A DNA stretch of 64,000 nucleotides from Pseudomonas wuhanensis (GTDB lineage: Bacteria > Pseudomonadota > Gammaproteobacteria > Pseudomonadales > Pseudomonadaceae): NCBI RefSeq assembly GCF_030687395.1, contig NZ_CP117430.1, forward strand, positions 5,022,001-5,086,000, in the 5' to 3' direction. Both the position numbers and the translations under genes were made by a program. Shown here one piece after another: positions 23,647 to 33,202 of the stretch. A model generated the notes under the pieces. That model saw only the letters and a program-made list of their open reading frames with translations, was not told where the DNA came from and did no database searches. Numbering within the stretch: the first letter of the stretch is position 1; the number at the start of each line of letters is the position of its first letter.

Positions 23647-23659
23647 GATTTTATGACAG
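23647..23659 (-). promoter_or_regulatory. Candidate PhoB half-site upstream of porin
   Basis: Minus strand reads CTGTCATAAAATC; CTGTCAT is the exact Pho-box half-site, but the second half (TCTTTAT) matches only at three of seven positions. About 120 bp before the porin start. Confidence 0.3.
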
Positions 23660-23763
23660 GGGAACTTTTTTACTTCGAATCGAAATAACAGAAGAGCAGC
23701 CACAGGAGATGAGCTGCAAGCCGCAAGCTAGAGCGGCTGAAGGGGTGTAATACGGGCGGGAAA

Positions 23764-24000
23764 CTACGATTTTTTCTTCAGATGCTCGTTGGCAAGCCGT
23801 TCAGCCAGCGCATCCAGATCAGCTACAGGCGGCTCGGGCATCACCTTCAGGGTGGCCTGCATCAAGCGCATCTGCCGAATGAACCGCCGGCAATTGGGGC
23901 AGAACATCAAATGATGCCGCACCATCAATCGCTCACGAAAACTCAACTGCCCATCCAGATAATCACTGGAGCGCGCCACTTGTTCCTTGCAGGTCAACAT
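23764..24000 (-). CDS. Zinc-finger (zf-HC2) anti-sigma factor
   Basis: A 78-residue protein with the anti-sigma zinc motif: Cys near the start (MLTCKEQVARSSDYLDGQLS) and HHLMFCPNCRRF (H-x3-C-x2-C). No membrane helix is present, so it would be a soluble anti-sigma, likely ZAS-type, which often respond to thiol oxidation. Its start overlaps the end of the sigma gene by seven bases, giving coupled synthesis of the pair. Confidence 0.87.
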   Translation of the reverse strand: MLTCKEQVARSSDYLDGQLSFRERLMVRHHLMFCPNCRRFIRQMRLMQATLKVMPEPPVADLDALAERLANEHLKKKS

Positions 24001-24608
24001 TCGCCGGTTTCCTCAAAATGCTCCACGGTCGCAAAGACCTTCAACCGTGCCCGATGCAGCAGCACACGAACATTGGAGAGCGAGATCTCCAGAAGATTAC
24101 AGATCTCCTCCAGCTCCAACCCCTGTCGCTCGCGTAACAGCAATACACTGCTTTGCAGTTCCGACAGGCTGAGCAACGTGTGCTCCAGGCATTCGCGCAG
24201 CTCGCTTTCGGTCAACAGGGCCTCTGGCGTGTCCTGATGCCAGGCGTACGGCGCCACCAGCCAATGACCATCACTCGATGAAAAACGATCGTCATCGAGC
24301 GTGCCGTGAGGCGATGGCAGGTCATCGAGCAGCACTTCCCGACGGTTTTGTTTGTAGCGGCTCTTGGCCGAGTTGGCGGTGATGGTCAGCAGCCAGGTCT
24401 TGAGGCTCGACCGCCCCTCGAACCCGCCGAGATTGCGCACCACCGACAGCCAGGCATCCTGCACCACTTCGTCGACGTGTCGGTTACCGACGATGGCATA
24501 GGCCACCGCGCGCATCGCGCTCTGGTAAGTGCTGACCAGTTCCTTGAAAGCCCTCTGCTCGCCCGCCAGCAGGCGTTCGAGCAATAGGGTGTCGTCAGCT
24601 GCGGCCAT
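23994..24608 (-). CDS. ECF-subfamily RNA polymerase sigma factor
   Basis: A 204-residue sigma factor. Region 2 includes EQRAFKELVSTYQSAMRAVA and HVDEVVQDAWLSVVRNLGGFEGRSSLKTWLL. A variable linker follows, then region 4 with LSELQSSVLLLRERQGLELEEICNLLEISLSNVRVLLHRARLKV as the helix-turn-helix. The overlapping zinc-finger anti-sigma gene downstream makes it a classical ECF/anti-sigma module. The regulon is unknown; genes adjacent to it (OprP/O, KAS III) are candidates only by position. Confidence 0.92.
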   Translation of the reverse strand: MAAADDTLLLERLLAGEQRAFKELVSTYQSAMRAVAYAIVGNRHVDEVVQDAWLSVVRNLGGFEGRSSLKTWLLTITANSAKSRYKQNRREVLLDDLPSPHGTLDDDRFSSSDGHWLVAPYAWHQDTPEALLTESELRECLEHTLLSLSELQSSVLLLRERQGLELEEICNLLEISLSNVRVLLHRARLKVFATVEHFEETGEC

Positions 24609-24653
24609 GCAAACCTCGTTTCAGAACCATCGGTATTGTGGCGTCGGACAACA

Positions 24654-24761
24654 TTGTGGGAGCGGGCTTGCTCGCGAAGAGGGAGTGTCAGTCGACATGA
24701 ATGTTGCCTGATACATCGCCTTCGCGAGCAAGTCGAATCGTCGCACCGCCGCTCCCACAGG
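24654..24761. repeat. REP pair, one arm interrupted
   Basis: Left arm GTGGGAGCGGGCTTGCTCGC intact; right arm TTCGCGAGCAAGTCGAATCG then CCGCTCCCACAGG, so about 16 extra bases interrupt the right arm. Confidence 0.75.
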
Positions 24762-24781
24762 TTCCGCGCCTTAACTGAGAA

Positions 24782-24800
24782 TGGCATTGGGACAATGCCA
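24782..24800 (-). terminator. Weak hairpin after KAS III gene
   Basis: Seven-bp stem TGGCATT/AATGCCA with a five-base loop, 14 bp after the KAS III stop. The T-run is poor, so termination is uncertain. Confidence 0.3.
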
Positions 24801-24813
24801 CCTCGCGACAGCT

Positions 24814-25935
24814 TCAGCGCTTGCGCAGAATCACGCTACCGATCGAATAGCCAGCGCCGAACGAGCTGAGTACGGCCAGCGAACCGCTGACCAGATCGTC
24901 CTGATTTTTGTGAAACGAAATCACCGAACCGGCAGAACTGGTGTTGGCATAGGTGTCGAGAATCACCGGGGCTTCTTCTTCGGTGGCTTCGCGGCCCAAC
25001 AGCTTCTTGACGATCAGGTGGTTCATGCTGAGGTTGGCCTGGTGCAGCCAGAAGCGCTTCACGTCGCTGACGTTGAGCTGGTTTTCTTCCAGGTGCGTGG
25101 CGATCAGCTCGGCGACCATCGGGCAGACATCGCGGAACACCTTGCGGCCTTCCTGGACGAACAGTTTGTCGGGGGCACCGATGCCCTCTTCCGCGGCGCG
25201 GTTGAGGAAGCCGAAGTTGTTGCGGATGTTGTTGGAGAACTTGGTCAGCAGTTTGGTGCTGACCACGTCGAACTGGTACTTGGACGTCGCGAGATCCGCA
25301 CGTTCGATGATCACCGCCGTGGCGGCGTCGCCGAAGATGAAGTGACTGTCGCGGTCACGGAAATTCAGGTGGCCGGTGCAGACTTCCGGGTTGACCATCA
25401 GGATCGCGCGGGCCTGGCCCAGTTGCACGCTGTTGGCCGCAGCCTGGATGCCGAAGGTCGCCGAGGAGCACGCCACGTTCATGTCGAAACCGAAACCCTG
25501 GATGCCCAGCGCTTCCTGAACTTCGATGGCGATGGCCGGGTAGGCGCGTTGCAGGTTGGAGCAGGCGACGATCACACCGTCGATGTCAGCGGCGGTCTTG
25601 CCAGCACGCTGCAAGGCTTGTTCGGCCGCGCCGATGGCCATCTGGCAAAGCACCGACCACTCGTCGTTGGAACGTTCTGGCAGGCGTGGCGCCATGCGCT
25701 GCGGGTCGAGGATGCCGTCCTTGTCCATGACAAAGCGGCTTTTGATGCCGGACGCTTTTTCGATAAACGCGGCGCTGGATTCGGTCAATGCCTGGATTTC
25801 GCCGCGCGCGATGGCTTCGGCGTTGTCGGCGTTGAACAGCGCGACGTAAGCGTTGAAAGACTGCACCAGCTCTTCATTGGAAATGCTGTTGGCCGGGGTG
25901 TACAGGCCGGTGCCGCTGATGACGACGTTATGCAT
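24814..25935 (-). CDS. 3-oxoacyl-ACP synthase III-type condensing enzyme
   Basis: A 373-residue thiolase-fold enzyme of the KAS III group. The catalytic triad is visible: Cys in DMNVACSSATFGIQ, His in RFWLHQANLSMN and Asn in DTYANTSSAGSVI, with the C-terminal GAGYSIGSVILRKR. It is longer than FabH (about 317-330) and resembles the P. aeruginosa PA3286-type enzyme, reported to join octanoyl-CoA with malonyl-ACP and so feed beta-oxidation products into fatty acid synthesis. That specific assignment is from memory. ATG 25935 gives the expected MHNVVISGTGLYTP start. Single gene, flanked by REP elements. Confidence 0.88.
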   Translation of the reverse strand: MHNVVISGTGLYTPANSISNEELVQSFNAYVALFNADNAEAIARGEIQALTESSAAFIEKASGIKSRFVMDKDGILDPQRMAPRLPERSNDEWSVLCQMAIGAAEQALQRAGKTAADIDGVIVACSNLQRAYPAIAIEVQEALGIQGFGFDMNVACSSATFGIQAAANSVQLGQARAILMVNPEVCTGHLNFRDRDSHFIFGDAATAVIIERADLATSKYQFDVVSTKLLTKFSNNIRNNFGFLNRAAEEGIGAPDKLFVQEGRKVFRDVCPMVAELIATHLEENQLNVSDVKRFWLHQANLSMNHLIVKKLLGREATEEEAPVILDTYANTSSAGSVISFHKNQDDLVSGSLAVLSSFGAGYSIGSVILRKR

Positions 25936-26146
25936 GGTCGTTTCTCTAATCCGTTCAGGCAGAAAGCGCTGGCACCGACGTACCAACACACAAAGGGTCT
26001 ATTCCAGGTCCGGACGCAAACCTGGCATCGCTTTATTCCGATCCGCCCGGCCCGTGAAGGCTCAAAACCGCGGGGCTGGCGTTTATAGGCGCGAAGTTTG
26101 CCATAAACGCTGGCTTTTGGCGCCTTTTGCAAGCGCAACAGCGTAC

Positions 26147-26240
26147 CTGTGGGAGCGGGCTTGCCCGCGATGAGGCCATCACATCCAACATTTATATCGA
26201 ATCGCAGGCCGCCATCGCGGGCAAGCCCGCTCCCACAGGG
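26147..26240. repeat. REPIN (canonical arms)
   Basis: CTGTGGGAGCGGGCTTGCCC at 26147 and GGGCAAGCCCGCTCCCACAG ending 26239, inverted, about 50-bp spacer. Confidence 0.85.
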
Positions 26241-26241
26241 T

Positions 26242-29200
26242 TTAGGGCTCGACTTGTGTCCATTGCTTGTTCAGGCGCTTGTCGGAGATCGGCACCTTGG
26301 TCCCCAATTGCTGCGCGAACAGCGAGACCCGGTATTCCTCCAGCCACCAGCGATAGAGCTCCAGCTGCGGATCGCGCTTGCCCTCCTGGGCATGTTTGTT
26401 GGCGCGGGTCTGGTATTGCGTCCAGAGGCCGGACAATTCGCCGCTCCAGACCCGGTCCCTTTGCACCTGAGCGCCGATTTTCTCGAAACGCTGCTCGACG
26501 GCCTTGAGGTAACGCGGCAGTTCCTTGAGCCACGGCATCGGCGTTTCACGCACGAACCCCGGATACACCAGATGGCTGAGCTGCTGCTTGATGTCGTTCA
26601 AGGCCACGGCTTGCGCCAGGTCGATCTTGCCCTTGAAGCGTTTCTGCAGGCCGTGCCACAGCTTGAGAATCTCCAGGGTCAGCTTGGCCAACCGTTCAGC
26701 GTGCTCGGTCCAGCCGCCGCGTTTGCGTTCGGCCAGCGACGCCAGCCCGGCGCCATCGCGTGGCAATGGGTCTTCGCCGTCGAGAATGCAGCTGTCGAGA
26801 CTGGCCAGCAGAATGTCTTCCACCAGACTGTCGATGCGCCCCAGTTCGCGGTACATCAGGCCCAACTCGGTCAGCCCCGGCAACTTGCCGCGCAGGAACT
26901 TCGCCGGTTCCGCCAACTGCTGCATCAGCAAACGCTGCAAGGCCCGGCGATGCTGGAACTCGGCTTCGGCCGGGGTCGAGAATCGACCTTCCTTGACGGT
27001 GCCGCTTTCTTCCACCAGCGCCGGATACACCGTCATCGATAGCCCGGCGATTTTTTGCTGGGTTTTTTCCGCCACGGCGGCAAAGACTTTCGGCTCCACC
27101 GGCTGTTGGCTCTTCGCCGTTTGCGGCACTGCCAACGCAGCCTGACTGGCCTCGGCAAAGCGTGCGGTCAGCTCGGCCAAGTCACGGCCTTCGCCGAGGA
27201 ACTTGCCCTGGCCGTCTACGATTTCCAGGTTCATCCGCAAATGACTTTCGACCTGCTGCGAGGCTTCGGCCCAGGCTTCATCGCTGACCCGTGCCCCGGT
27301 CATGCGCAGCAACTCGCGCCCCAGGGCCAGAGGCAATGAGCCCTCGGCAAACGTGATGCGCTGCAAGGCGGCTTTGATGAAGTCCGGCACCGGCACGAAA
27401 TTCTTGCGCAGGGCCTTGGGCAGGTTGCGCACCAACGCAATGCACTTGGCCTCGATTACGCCTGGCACCAGCCATTCCAGACGTTCCGGCGGCAGCATCG
27501 GCAACAGCGGTGCCGGCACACGCAAGGTCACGCCATCGCGTGGATGGTTGGGTTCGAAGTGATAACTCAGCGCCAGTTCCAGATCGCCGATGTGCAGGGT
27601 GTCCGGGTAATGCGCGGCGGTGACTTCGCTGGCTTCGCGGGCCAGCACGTCTTCTTCGCGCATGATCAGCAGCTGCGGATCTTTCTGGCTGTTGACCCGG
27701 TACCAACTGTCGAAGGTCGCGGTCTGGTGAATCTCTGCCGGCAGTCGCGCATCGTAGAAGGCGAACAGGGTTTCTTCGTCAGCGAGGATGTCGCGGCGGC
27801 GCGCCTTGGCTTCCAGTTCGTCGAGCTGTTCCAACAACTGTGAATTAGCAGACAAGCACTTGGCTTTGGATTGAATCTCACCACGCACCAAAGCTTCGCG
27901 GATAAACAACTCGCGGGACACCACCGGGTCGACCGGCCCGTAATGCACCGGCCGGCGTCCGACCACGATCAGCCCGAACAGGGTGATCTGTTCGAAAGCC
28001 ACAACCTGACCGCGCTTCTTCTCCCAATGGGGTTCGAAGTGGTTTTTCTTGATCAGGTGCCCGGCCAGCGGCTCGATCCAGTCAGCGTCGATCTTGGCGA
28101 CCATCCGCGCGTAAAGCTTGGTGGTTTCCACCAGTTCGGCGGTCATCAGCCATTGCGGACGCTTCTTGCCCAGGCCCGACGACGGGTGAATCCAGAAGCG
28201 TCGCTGACGGGCGCCGAGGTAATCGCCGTCTTCGGTTTTCTGGCCGATCTGGCTGAGCAAACCCGAGAGCACGGCTTTGTGCAGCTTAGGGTAATCCGCC
28301 GGCTCTTTGTTGAGGCTCAGCTGCATGTCGCGGCAGATCAGGCTCAACTGGCGATGGGAATCGCGCCACTCGCGCAGGCGCAGGTAATTGAGGAAATTCT
28401 TGCGGCACCAGTTGCGCAGCGGACTGGCCGTCAGGGCTTGGCGTTGTTCTTCAAAACCTCGCCACAGATTGACCAGCCCGGCGAAGTCCGAGTCCACGTC
28501 TTTCCACTGGGCGTGGGCCTGATCGGCGGCTTGCTGACGCTCCGGCGGACGCTCGCGCGGGTCCTGAATCGACATGGCACTGGCGACGATCAGTACTTCC
28601 TGCAAGCTGCCCAGTTTCGCCGCTTCCAGCAGCATGCGGCCCATGCGCGGGTCCACCGGCAGCCGCGCCAATTGCCGACCGAGTGGGGTCAGCTGACTGT
28701 TGCGGTCCACCGCCGAGAGTTCTTGCAGCAGGTTGAAACCGTCGCTGATGGCTTTGCCATCCGGCGGCTCGATAAACGGGAAATCGGTGATCTCGCCGAG
28801 GCGCAGATGAAGCATCTGCAAAATCACCGCCGCGAGGTTGGTCCGCAGGATTTCCGGGTCGGTGAATTCCGGGCGGCCGATGAAATCTTCTTCGCTGTAG
28901 AGGCGGATGCAAATGCCCGGTTCGACCCGCCCGCAACGGCCTTTACGCTGGTTGGCACTGGCCTGGGAAATCGCTTCGATGGGCAGGCGCTGAACCTTGG
29001 CGCGGTAGCTGTAACGGCTGATGCGCGCGGTGCCGCTGTCGATCACGTAACGAATGCCCGGCACCGTCAGCGAGGTTTCCGCGACGTTGGTTGCCAGTAC
29101 GACTCGACGGCCTGGGTGCGACTGGAAAATCCGCTGCTGTTCGGCCGGCGACAGCCGCGCGTACAACGGCAGAATCTCGGTGTGTTTGAGCTGGGCCTTG

Positions 29201-30153
29201 CGCAGCATGTCGGCGGCGTCACGAATCTCGCGCTCGCCGGGCAGGAACACCAGGACGTCGCCGGGGCTCTTGCGCTCGCTGCGTTCGAACGCGGCAATTT
29301 CGTCGAGGGTGGCGAGAATCGCCTGATCCACGGTCAGGTCATCCTCGACACGGTTGCCCTCCTCATCCTGCTCCAGGGTCAGCGGGCGATACCAGGTTTC
29401 TACCGGGAAGGTGCGGCCGGAGACTTCGACGATTGGCGCATCGTCGAAGTGCTTGGAAAAACGCTCCAGGTCGATGGTCGCCGAGGTGATGATGACTTTC
29501 AGGTCCGGACGACGCGGCAGCAGGGTTTTTAGGTAACCGAGCAGGAAGTCGATGTTCAGGCTGCGCTCGTGGGCTTCGTCGACGATGATCGTGTCGTAGC
29601 GTTCGAGGTAGCGGTCGTTCTGGGTTTCCGCCAGCAGAATGCCGTCGGTCATCAGTTTGATCAGGGTGTTGGAATCGCTCTGATCCTCGAACCGCACCTG
29701 ATAGCCGACCAGCGCGCCCAACGGCGTCGCCAATTCTTCAGCGACCCGGCTCGCCACGCTGCGTGCGGCGATTCGACGGGGCTGGGTGTGACCGATCAGG
29801 CCGTGTTGGCCGCGGCCGATTTCCAGGCAGATCTTCGGCAACTGGGTGGTTTTGCCCGACCCGGTTTCGCCGGCAATGATCAGCACCTGATGTTTTAGCA
29901 GCGCCGCTTTGATTTCGTCGCGCTTGGCGGCGATTGGCAGGCTGTCGTCGTAACGAATCACCGGCAGGCTGGCGCGCCGCGCCAACACCTGATCGCAGGA
30001 CGCCTGCGTGCGCGTCACCCACTGAGCCAGTTTGGCCTCGTCAGGTTTTTTGCGCAGCTCAAGCAACTGCCGCCGCAGCCGGTGGCGGTCGGCGAGCATG
30101 GCGTGATCGAGGTTTTTCAGCAGTTTGTCGATGGAAGGCGATTCGTCAGTCAT
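26242..30153 (-). CDS. hrpA: ATP-dependent RNA helicase HrpA
   Basis: DEAH-box RNA helicase of 1303 residues, the normal size for HrpA, involved in translation-related RNA remodelling and rescue of stalled ribosomes. Walker A reads AGETGSGKTTQLP (95-107), the DEAH box IIVDEAHERSLN, motif III ITSATID and motif VI QRKGRCGRVEPG. Helicase-associated (HA2), OB-fold and DUF3418 C-terminal regions follow. Start ATG 30153 with MTDESPSIDKLL. Monocistronic between REP elements. Confidence 0.95.
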   Translation of the reverse strand: MTDESPSIDKLLKNLDHAMLADRHRLRRQLLELRKKPDEAKLAQWVTRTQASCDQVLARRASLPVIRYDDSLPIAAKRDEIKAALLKHQVLIIAGETGSGKTTQLPKICLEIGRGQHGLIGHTQPRRIAARSVASRVAEELATPLGALVGYQVRFEDQSDSNTLIKLMTDGILLAETQNDRYLERYDTIIVDEAHERSLNIDFLLGYLKTLLPRRPDLKVIITSATIDLERFSKHFDDAPIVEVSGRTFPVETWYRPLTLEQDEEGNRVEDDLTVDQAILATLDEIAAFERSERKSPGDVLVFLPGEREIRDAADMLRKAQLKHTEILPLYARLSPAEQQRIFQSHPGRRVVLATNVAETSLTVPGIRYVIDSGTARISRYSYRAKVQRLPIEAISQASANQRKGRCGRVEPGICIRLYSEEDFIGRPEFTDPEILRTNLAAVILQMLHLRLGEITDFPFIEPPDGKAISDGFNLLQELSAVDRNSQLTPLGRQLARLPVDPRMGRMLLEAAKLGSLQEVLIVASAMSIQDPRERPPERQQAADQAHAQWKDVDSDFAGLVNLWRGFEEQRQALTASPLRNWCRKNFLNYLRLREWRDSHRQLSLICRDMQLSLNKEPADYPKLHKAVLSGLLSQIGQKTEDGDYLGARQRRFWIHPSSGLGKKRPQWLMTAELVETTKLYARMVAKIDADWIEPLAGHLIKKNHFEPHWEKKRGQVVAFEQITLFGLIVVGRRPVHYGPVDPVVSRELFIREALVRGEIQSKAKCLSANSQLLEQLDELEAKARRRDILADEETLFAFYDARLPAEIHQTATFDSWYRVNSQKDPQLLIMREEDVLAREASEVTAAHYPDTLHIGDLELALSYHFEPNHPRDGVTLRVPAPLLPMLPPERLEWLVPGVIEAKCIALVRNLPKALRKNFVPVPDFIKAALQRITFAEGSLPLALGRELLRMTGARVSDEAWAEASQQVESHLRMNLEIVDGQGKFLGEGRDLAELTARFAEASQAALAVPQTAKSQQPVEPKVFAAVAEKTQQKIAGLSMTVYPALVEESGTVKEGRFSTPAEAEFQHRRALQRLLMQQLAEPAKFLRGKLPGLTELGLMYRELGRIDSLVEDILLASLDSCILDGEDPLPRDGAGLASLAERKRGGWTEHAERLAKLTLEILKLWHGLQKRFKGKIDLAQAVALNDIKQQLSHLVYPGFVRETPMPWLKELPRYLKAVEQRFEKIGAQVQRDRVWSGELSGLWTQYQTRANKHAQEGKRDPQLELYRWWLEEYRVSLFAQQLGTKVPISDKRLNKQWTQVEP

Positions 30154-30216
30154 CAGGTACGCAAAAGTCGTCTAGTGGCGCAGGGGGCGGATTGTCGCAG
30201 ATTTGCGCCCCCATGT

Positions 30217-30323
30217 GATCGTTCCCACGCTCTGCGTGGGAATGCAGCCCGGGACGCTCCGCGTCCCAAGAGCGGACGCAGAGCGTCCATTGAGGCATTC
30301 TCACGCAGAGCGTGGGAACGATC
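30217..30323. repeat. GATCGTTCCCACGC-family inverted repeat, copy 1
   Basis: Ends GATCGTTCCCACGCTCTGCG and CGCAGAGCGTGGGAACGATC are perfect inverse complements; inner arms GGGACGCTCCGCGTCCC and GGACGCAGAGCGTCC. A near-identical copy is at 45246-45356. Confidence 0.85.
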
Positions 30324-30331
30324 TCTTGAGG

Positions 30332-32053
30332 CTATTCGTTATCGAGGCCCTTGCGCCGATACGGAAACACATCAATCACCTTCCCCGCCCGAATCGCCTC
30401 CTGCAGCCCCTTCCAGTAATCAGCGTTGTACAACTCACCGTGCAACTGATCGAACAACTTTCGCTGCCCCGAATCGGCAAACAGAAACGGTGGAAATTCC
30501 TCGGGAAATACATCCAGTGGCCCGATCGAGTACCACGGTTCGGAGGCCATTTCGTCTTCCGGGGTGCGCGGTTGCGGGATGTGGCGGAAGTTGGCTTCGG
30601 TCAGGAAGCAAATCTCATCGTAGTCATAAAACACCACCCGACCGTGACGGGTGACGCCAAAATTCTTCAGCAACATGTCGCCGGGGAAAATGTTCGCTGC
30701 CGCCAGTTGCTTGATCGCCAGACCGTAATCCTCCAGCGCCTCGCGAACCTGCGCCTCGTTGGCGTGTTCCAGATAGAGGTTCAACGGCGTCATCCGGCGT
30801 TCGGTCCAGCAGTGGCGAATCAACACCGTGTCACCTTCCAGCGATACCGTGGACGCGGCCACCTCAAGCAATTCTTCCAGGCATGCCGGCTCGAACTTGC
30901 TCAACGGAAAACGGAAGTCGGCGAACTCCTGGGTATCGGCCATGCGCCCGACCCGGTCGACGCTTTTCACCAGGCGATACTTTTCGATCACCGTGGCGCG
31001 GTCGACGTTTTTCGACGGCGAGAAGCGGTCCTTGATGATCTTGAACACGGTGTTGAAGCCCGGCAGGGTAAACACGCTCATGACCATGCCGCGCACGCCG
31101 GGGGCCATGATGAACTGGTCGTCGGTGTTGGCCAGGTGATTGATCAGCGCCCGGTAGAACTCGGACTTGCCATGCTTGTAGAAGCCAATCGAGGTGTACA
31201 GCTCGGCGATGTGCTTGCCCGGCAGGATGCGTTTGAGAAAGCCGATAAATTCCGCCGGCACCGGCACATCGACCATGAAGTACGAACGGGTGAAGGAGAA
31301 AATGATCGACACCTCCGCCTCGTCGGTGATCAGCGCATCGATCTGGATGCCCCGGCCTTCGCGGTGCAGCAGCGGAATCACCAGTGGCCATTGATCGTCC
31401 TGGGTGTAAATGCGCCCCACCAGATAGGCGCCCTTATTGCGGTAAAGCACCGAGGAAAACAGCTCGACACTCAGTTCCGGGTCCTTGCAGACCCAATCCG
31501 GCAGGTTCTCGCGCAATTGTGCTTCGAGGCGGCGCAGGTCGCCGGACAAATCGGCGTAATCCTCGCTGAAGCGATAGTCGGAAAAAATGCTCGCAAGCAT
31601 GCCGGACAACTGGCCATGGGGCTTGTAGGTGCGGGTTTGCGCCGCCCGGGCGCGGCGCAGGCTTGGCCGCGTGGTGTGGATGAACATGCAGCCGTCGCTG
31701 ATCAGGTCGTGGCTGAACAGCCCGCAGAAAATCGAGTTGTACCAGGTCTCGGACAGTTCATCGTCGAAGCGCAGGTCGATCAGGCTGATATAGGCGCTTT
31801 TGACCAACGGCCAGCTGCTGACGTCCATCAGCACATCGGCGGCGAACGACTGATGCAGGCGCCCAACCGTTTCGCCGACTTTCTCTTCGTAGAGGTTGAT
31901 CCGCGCCGCCGACGCGACTTGTGTCGTCTGCCACTGGGCCTGCTCGAAGCGGGCTCGAGCGCCGTCGGTGATCTGACGGAAATGCTCGCGGTAATCGTCA
32001 AAGCCATCGAGGATCATTCGGGCGATGTCGGCGGCTGGCCATTGCTGCGGCAT
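30332..32053 (-). CDS. aceK: Isocitrate dehydrogenase kinase/phosphatase
   Basis: Bifunctional enzyme that phosphorylates and dephosphorylates isocitrate dehydrogenase, steering carbon between the TCA cycle and glyoxylate shunt. The 573-residue length is standard. Recognisable parts are the N-terminal helical regulatory domain ([20 protein letters not shown]), the kinase-like domain with [44 protein letters not shown] (catalytic loop and DYDE metal motif) and the C-terminal [20 protein letters not shown]. Unlike in E. coli it is not next to aceB/aceA. Start ATG 32053, divergent from an EamA exporter. Confidence 0.95.
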   Translation of the reverse strand: MPQQWPAADIARMILDGFDDYREHFRQITDGARARFEQAQWQTTQVASAARINLYEEKVGETVGRLHQSFAADVLMDVSSWPLVKSAYISLIDLRFDDELSETWYNSIFCGLFSHDLISDGCMFIHTTRPSLRRARAAQTRTYKPHGQLSGMLASIFSDYRFSEDYADLSGDLRRLEAQLRENLPDWVCKDPELSVELFSSVLYRNKGAYLVGRIYTQDDQWPLVIPLLHREGRGIQIDALITDEAEVSIIFSFTRSYFMVDVPVPAEFIGFLKRILPGKHIAELYTSIGFYKHGKSEFYRALINHLANTDDQFIMAPGVRGMVMSVFTLPGFNTVFKIIKDRFSPSKNVDRATVIEKYRLVKSVDRVGRMADTQEFADFRFPLSKFEPACLEELLEVAASTVSLEGDTVLIRHCWTERRMTPLNLYLEHANEAQVREALEDYGLAIKQLAAANIFPGDMLLKNFGVTRHGRVVFYDYDEICFLTEANFRHIPQPRTPEDEMASEPWYSIGPLDVFPEEFPPFLFADSGQRKLFDQLHGELYNADYWKGLQEAIRAGKVIDVFPYRRKGLDNE

Positions 32054-32182
32054 AGGTAAAACCTCGGCGGCTGTTCTTGTCGTTGGAGCCTGAGCTTAGT
32101 GGCCCTGCGTGACGCAACGCAACCATTGCCTTGTGCCCTGACTGGCGCGACACTTGCGCGCCAATCAAGGAAGGAAAGTGCT

Positions 32183-33091
32183 GTGAACCCCGTCGATATC
32201 CTGCGTATGTTGTCACTTGCCGCCATCTGGGGGGCGAGCTTTCTGTTCATGCGCATTATTGCCCCAGTGATTGGCACAATCCCCACTGCTTTTTTCCGTG
32301 TATCGATTGCCGCTGTCGGGCTGCTGGTGATCGTCGGGCTGATGCGCATCAGCTGGGATTTCAAAGGCAAACTCAAGACGGTGATGCTGCTCGGGCTTAT
32401 CAACTCCGGGATTCCAGCAACCCTCTATTCCGTGGCCGCCCAGGTGTTGCCGGCCGGTTACTCAGCGATTTTCAACGCCACCACGCCTTTGATGGGGGTG
32501 TTGATCGGAGGACTGTTCTTCCATGAAAAACTCACCGGCGCGAAGGTCTGCGGGGTGTTTCTCGGACTGTTCGGCGTCGGCATCCTCACCCGCGCAGGTC
32601 CGGTGGCGTTCGACATGGAACTGCTGATGGGCGCACTCGCGTGCCTGATGGCCACCACCTGCTATGGCTTTGCCGGGTTCCTCGCCCGACGCTGGCTCGA
32701 CCATGCCGGCGGTCTCGACAGTCGCCTTTCGGCGTTGGGCAGCATGCTTGGCGCAACGTTGCTTTTGCTGCCGCTGTTCGGCTACAGCGTAATCAGCCAA
32801 CCACCAGCGAGCTGGGGCGGCTGGAGCGTCTGGTTGTCGTTGCTGGGGTTGGGTTTGGGCTGCACCGCGTTTGCCTACATTATTTACTTCCGCCTGCTCA
32901 GCTCGATCGGCCCGGTGAAATCGATGACCGTGACCTTCATGATTCCGCCGTTCGGGGTGTTGTGGGGCGCGCTGTTGCTGAATGAGCCGCTGTCGATGGC
33001 GCACCTTTATGGCGGAGTATTGATTGCGGTGGCGTTGTGGCTGGTCTTGAAGCGGGCGGTGGTGAAACCGGTTGAAGTGGTTGCTCGGTAG
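32183..33091 (+). CDS. EamA/DMT-family transporter
   Basis: A 302-residue inner-membrane protein with ten hydrophobic helices in two EamA halves. Landmarks include LAAIWGASFLFMRIIAPVIG at the N terminus, ALTLYS-like NSGIPATLYSVAAQVLPAGYSAIFNATTPL and the second-half signature GLGLGCTAFAYIIYFRLLSSIGPVKSMTVTFMIPPFGVLWG. Such proteins export amino acids, metabolites or drugs. GTG 32183 has AAGGAAAG upstream; a longer frame from 32099 is unlikely. Divergent from aceK. Substrate unknown. Confidence 0.88.
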   Translation: MNPVDILRMLSLAAIWGASFLFMRIIAPVIGTIPTAFFRVSIAAVGLLVIVGLMRISWDFKGKLKTVMLLGLINSGIPATLYSVAAQVLPAGYSAIFNATTPLMGVLIGGLFFHEKLTGAKVCGVFLGLFGVGILTRAGPVAFDMELLMGALACLMATTCYGFAGFLARRWLDHAGGLDSRLSALGSMLGATLLLLPLFGYSVISQPPASWGGWSVWLSLLGLGLGCTAFAYIIYFRLLSSIGPVKSMTVTFMIPPFGVLWGALLLNEPLSMAHLYGGVLIAVALWLVLKRAVVKPVEVVAR

Positions 33092-33101
33092 TGCTGTTGG
33101 C

Positions 33102-33168
33102 AATGCCATCGCGAGCAAGCTCGGTCCCACAATGGATCGGTGTCACGACGAAGATCCAATGTGGGAAC
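33102..33168. repeat. Degenerate REP pair
   Basis: CATCGCGAGCAAGCTCGGTC and CCAATGTGGGAACGG retain parts of the REP arms but are decayed. Confidence 0.5.
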
Positions 33169-33171
33169 GGT

Positions 33172-33199
33172 GCCCGAAGCAATGCTTCGGGCCTTGTTT
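33172..33199 (+). terminator. Hairpin between convergent EamA genes
   Basis: Perfect nine-bp stem GCCCGAAGC/GCTTCGGGC (33172-33192, loop AAT) followed by CTTGTTT on the plus strand. It may end transcripts from both sides. Confidence 0.5.
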
Positions 33200-33202
33200 G
33201 AC

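Noticed and set aside
27871..29532. 553-residue ORF on the plus strand
   Set aside because: Lies wholly inside hrpA on the other strand; no family features, Gln/Arg-rich shadow.
30203..32059. 618-residue ORF on the plus strand
   Set aside because: Antisense to aceK and starts inside an intergenic repeat.
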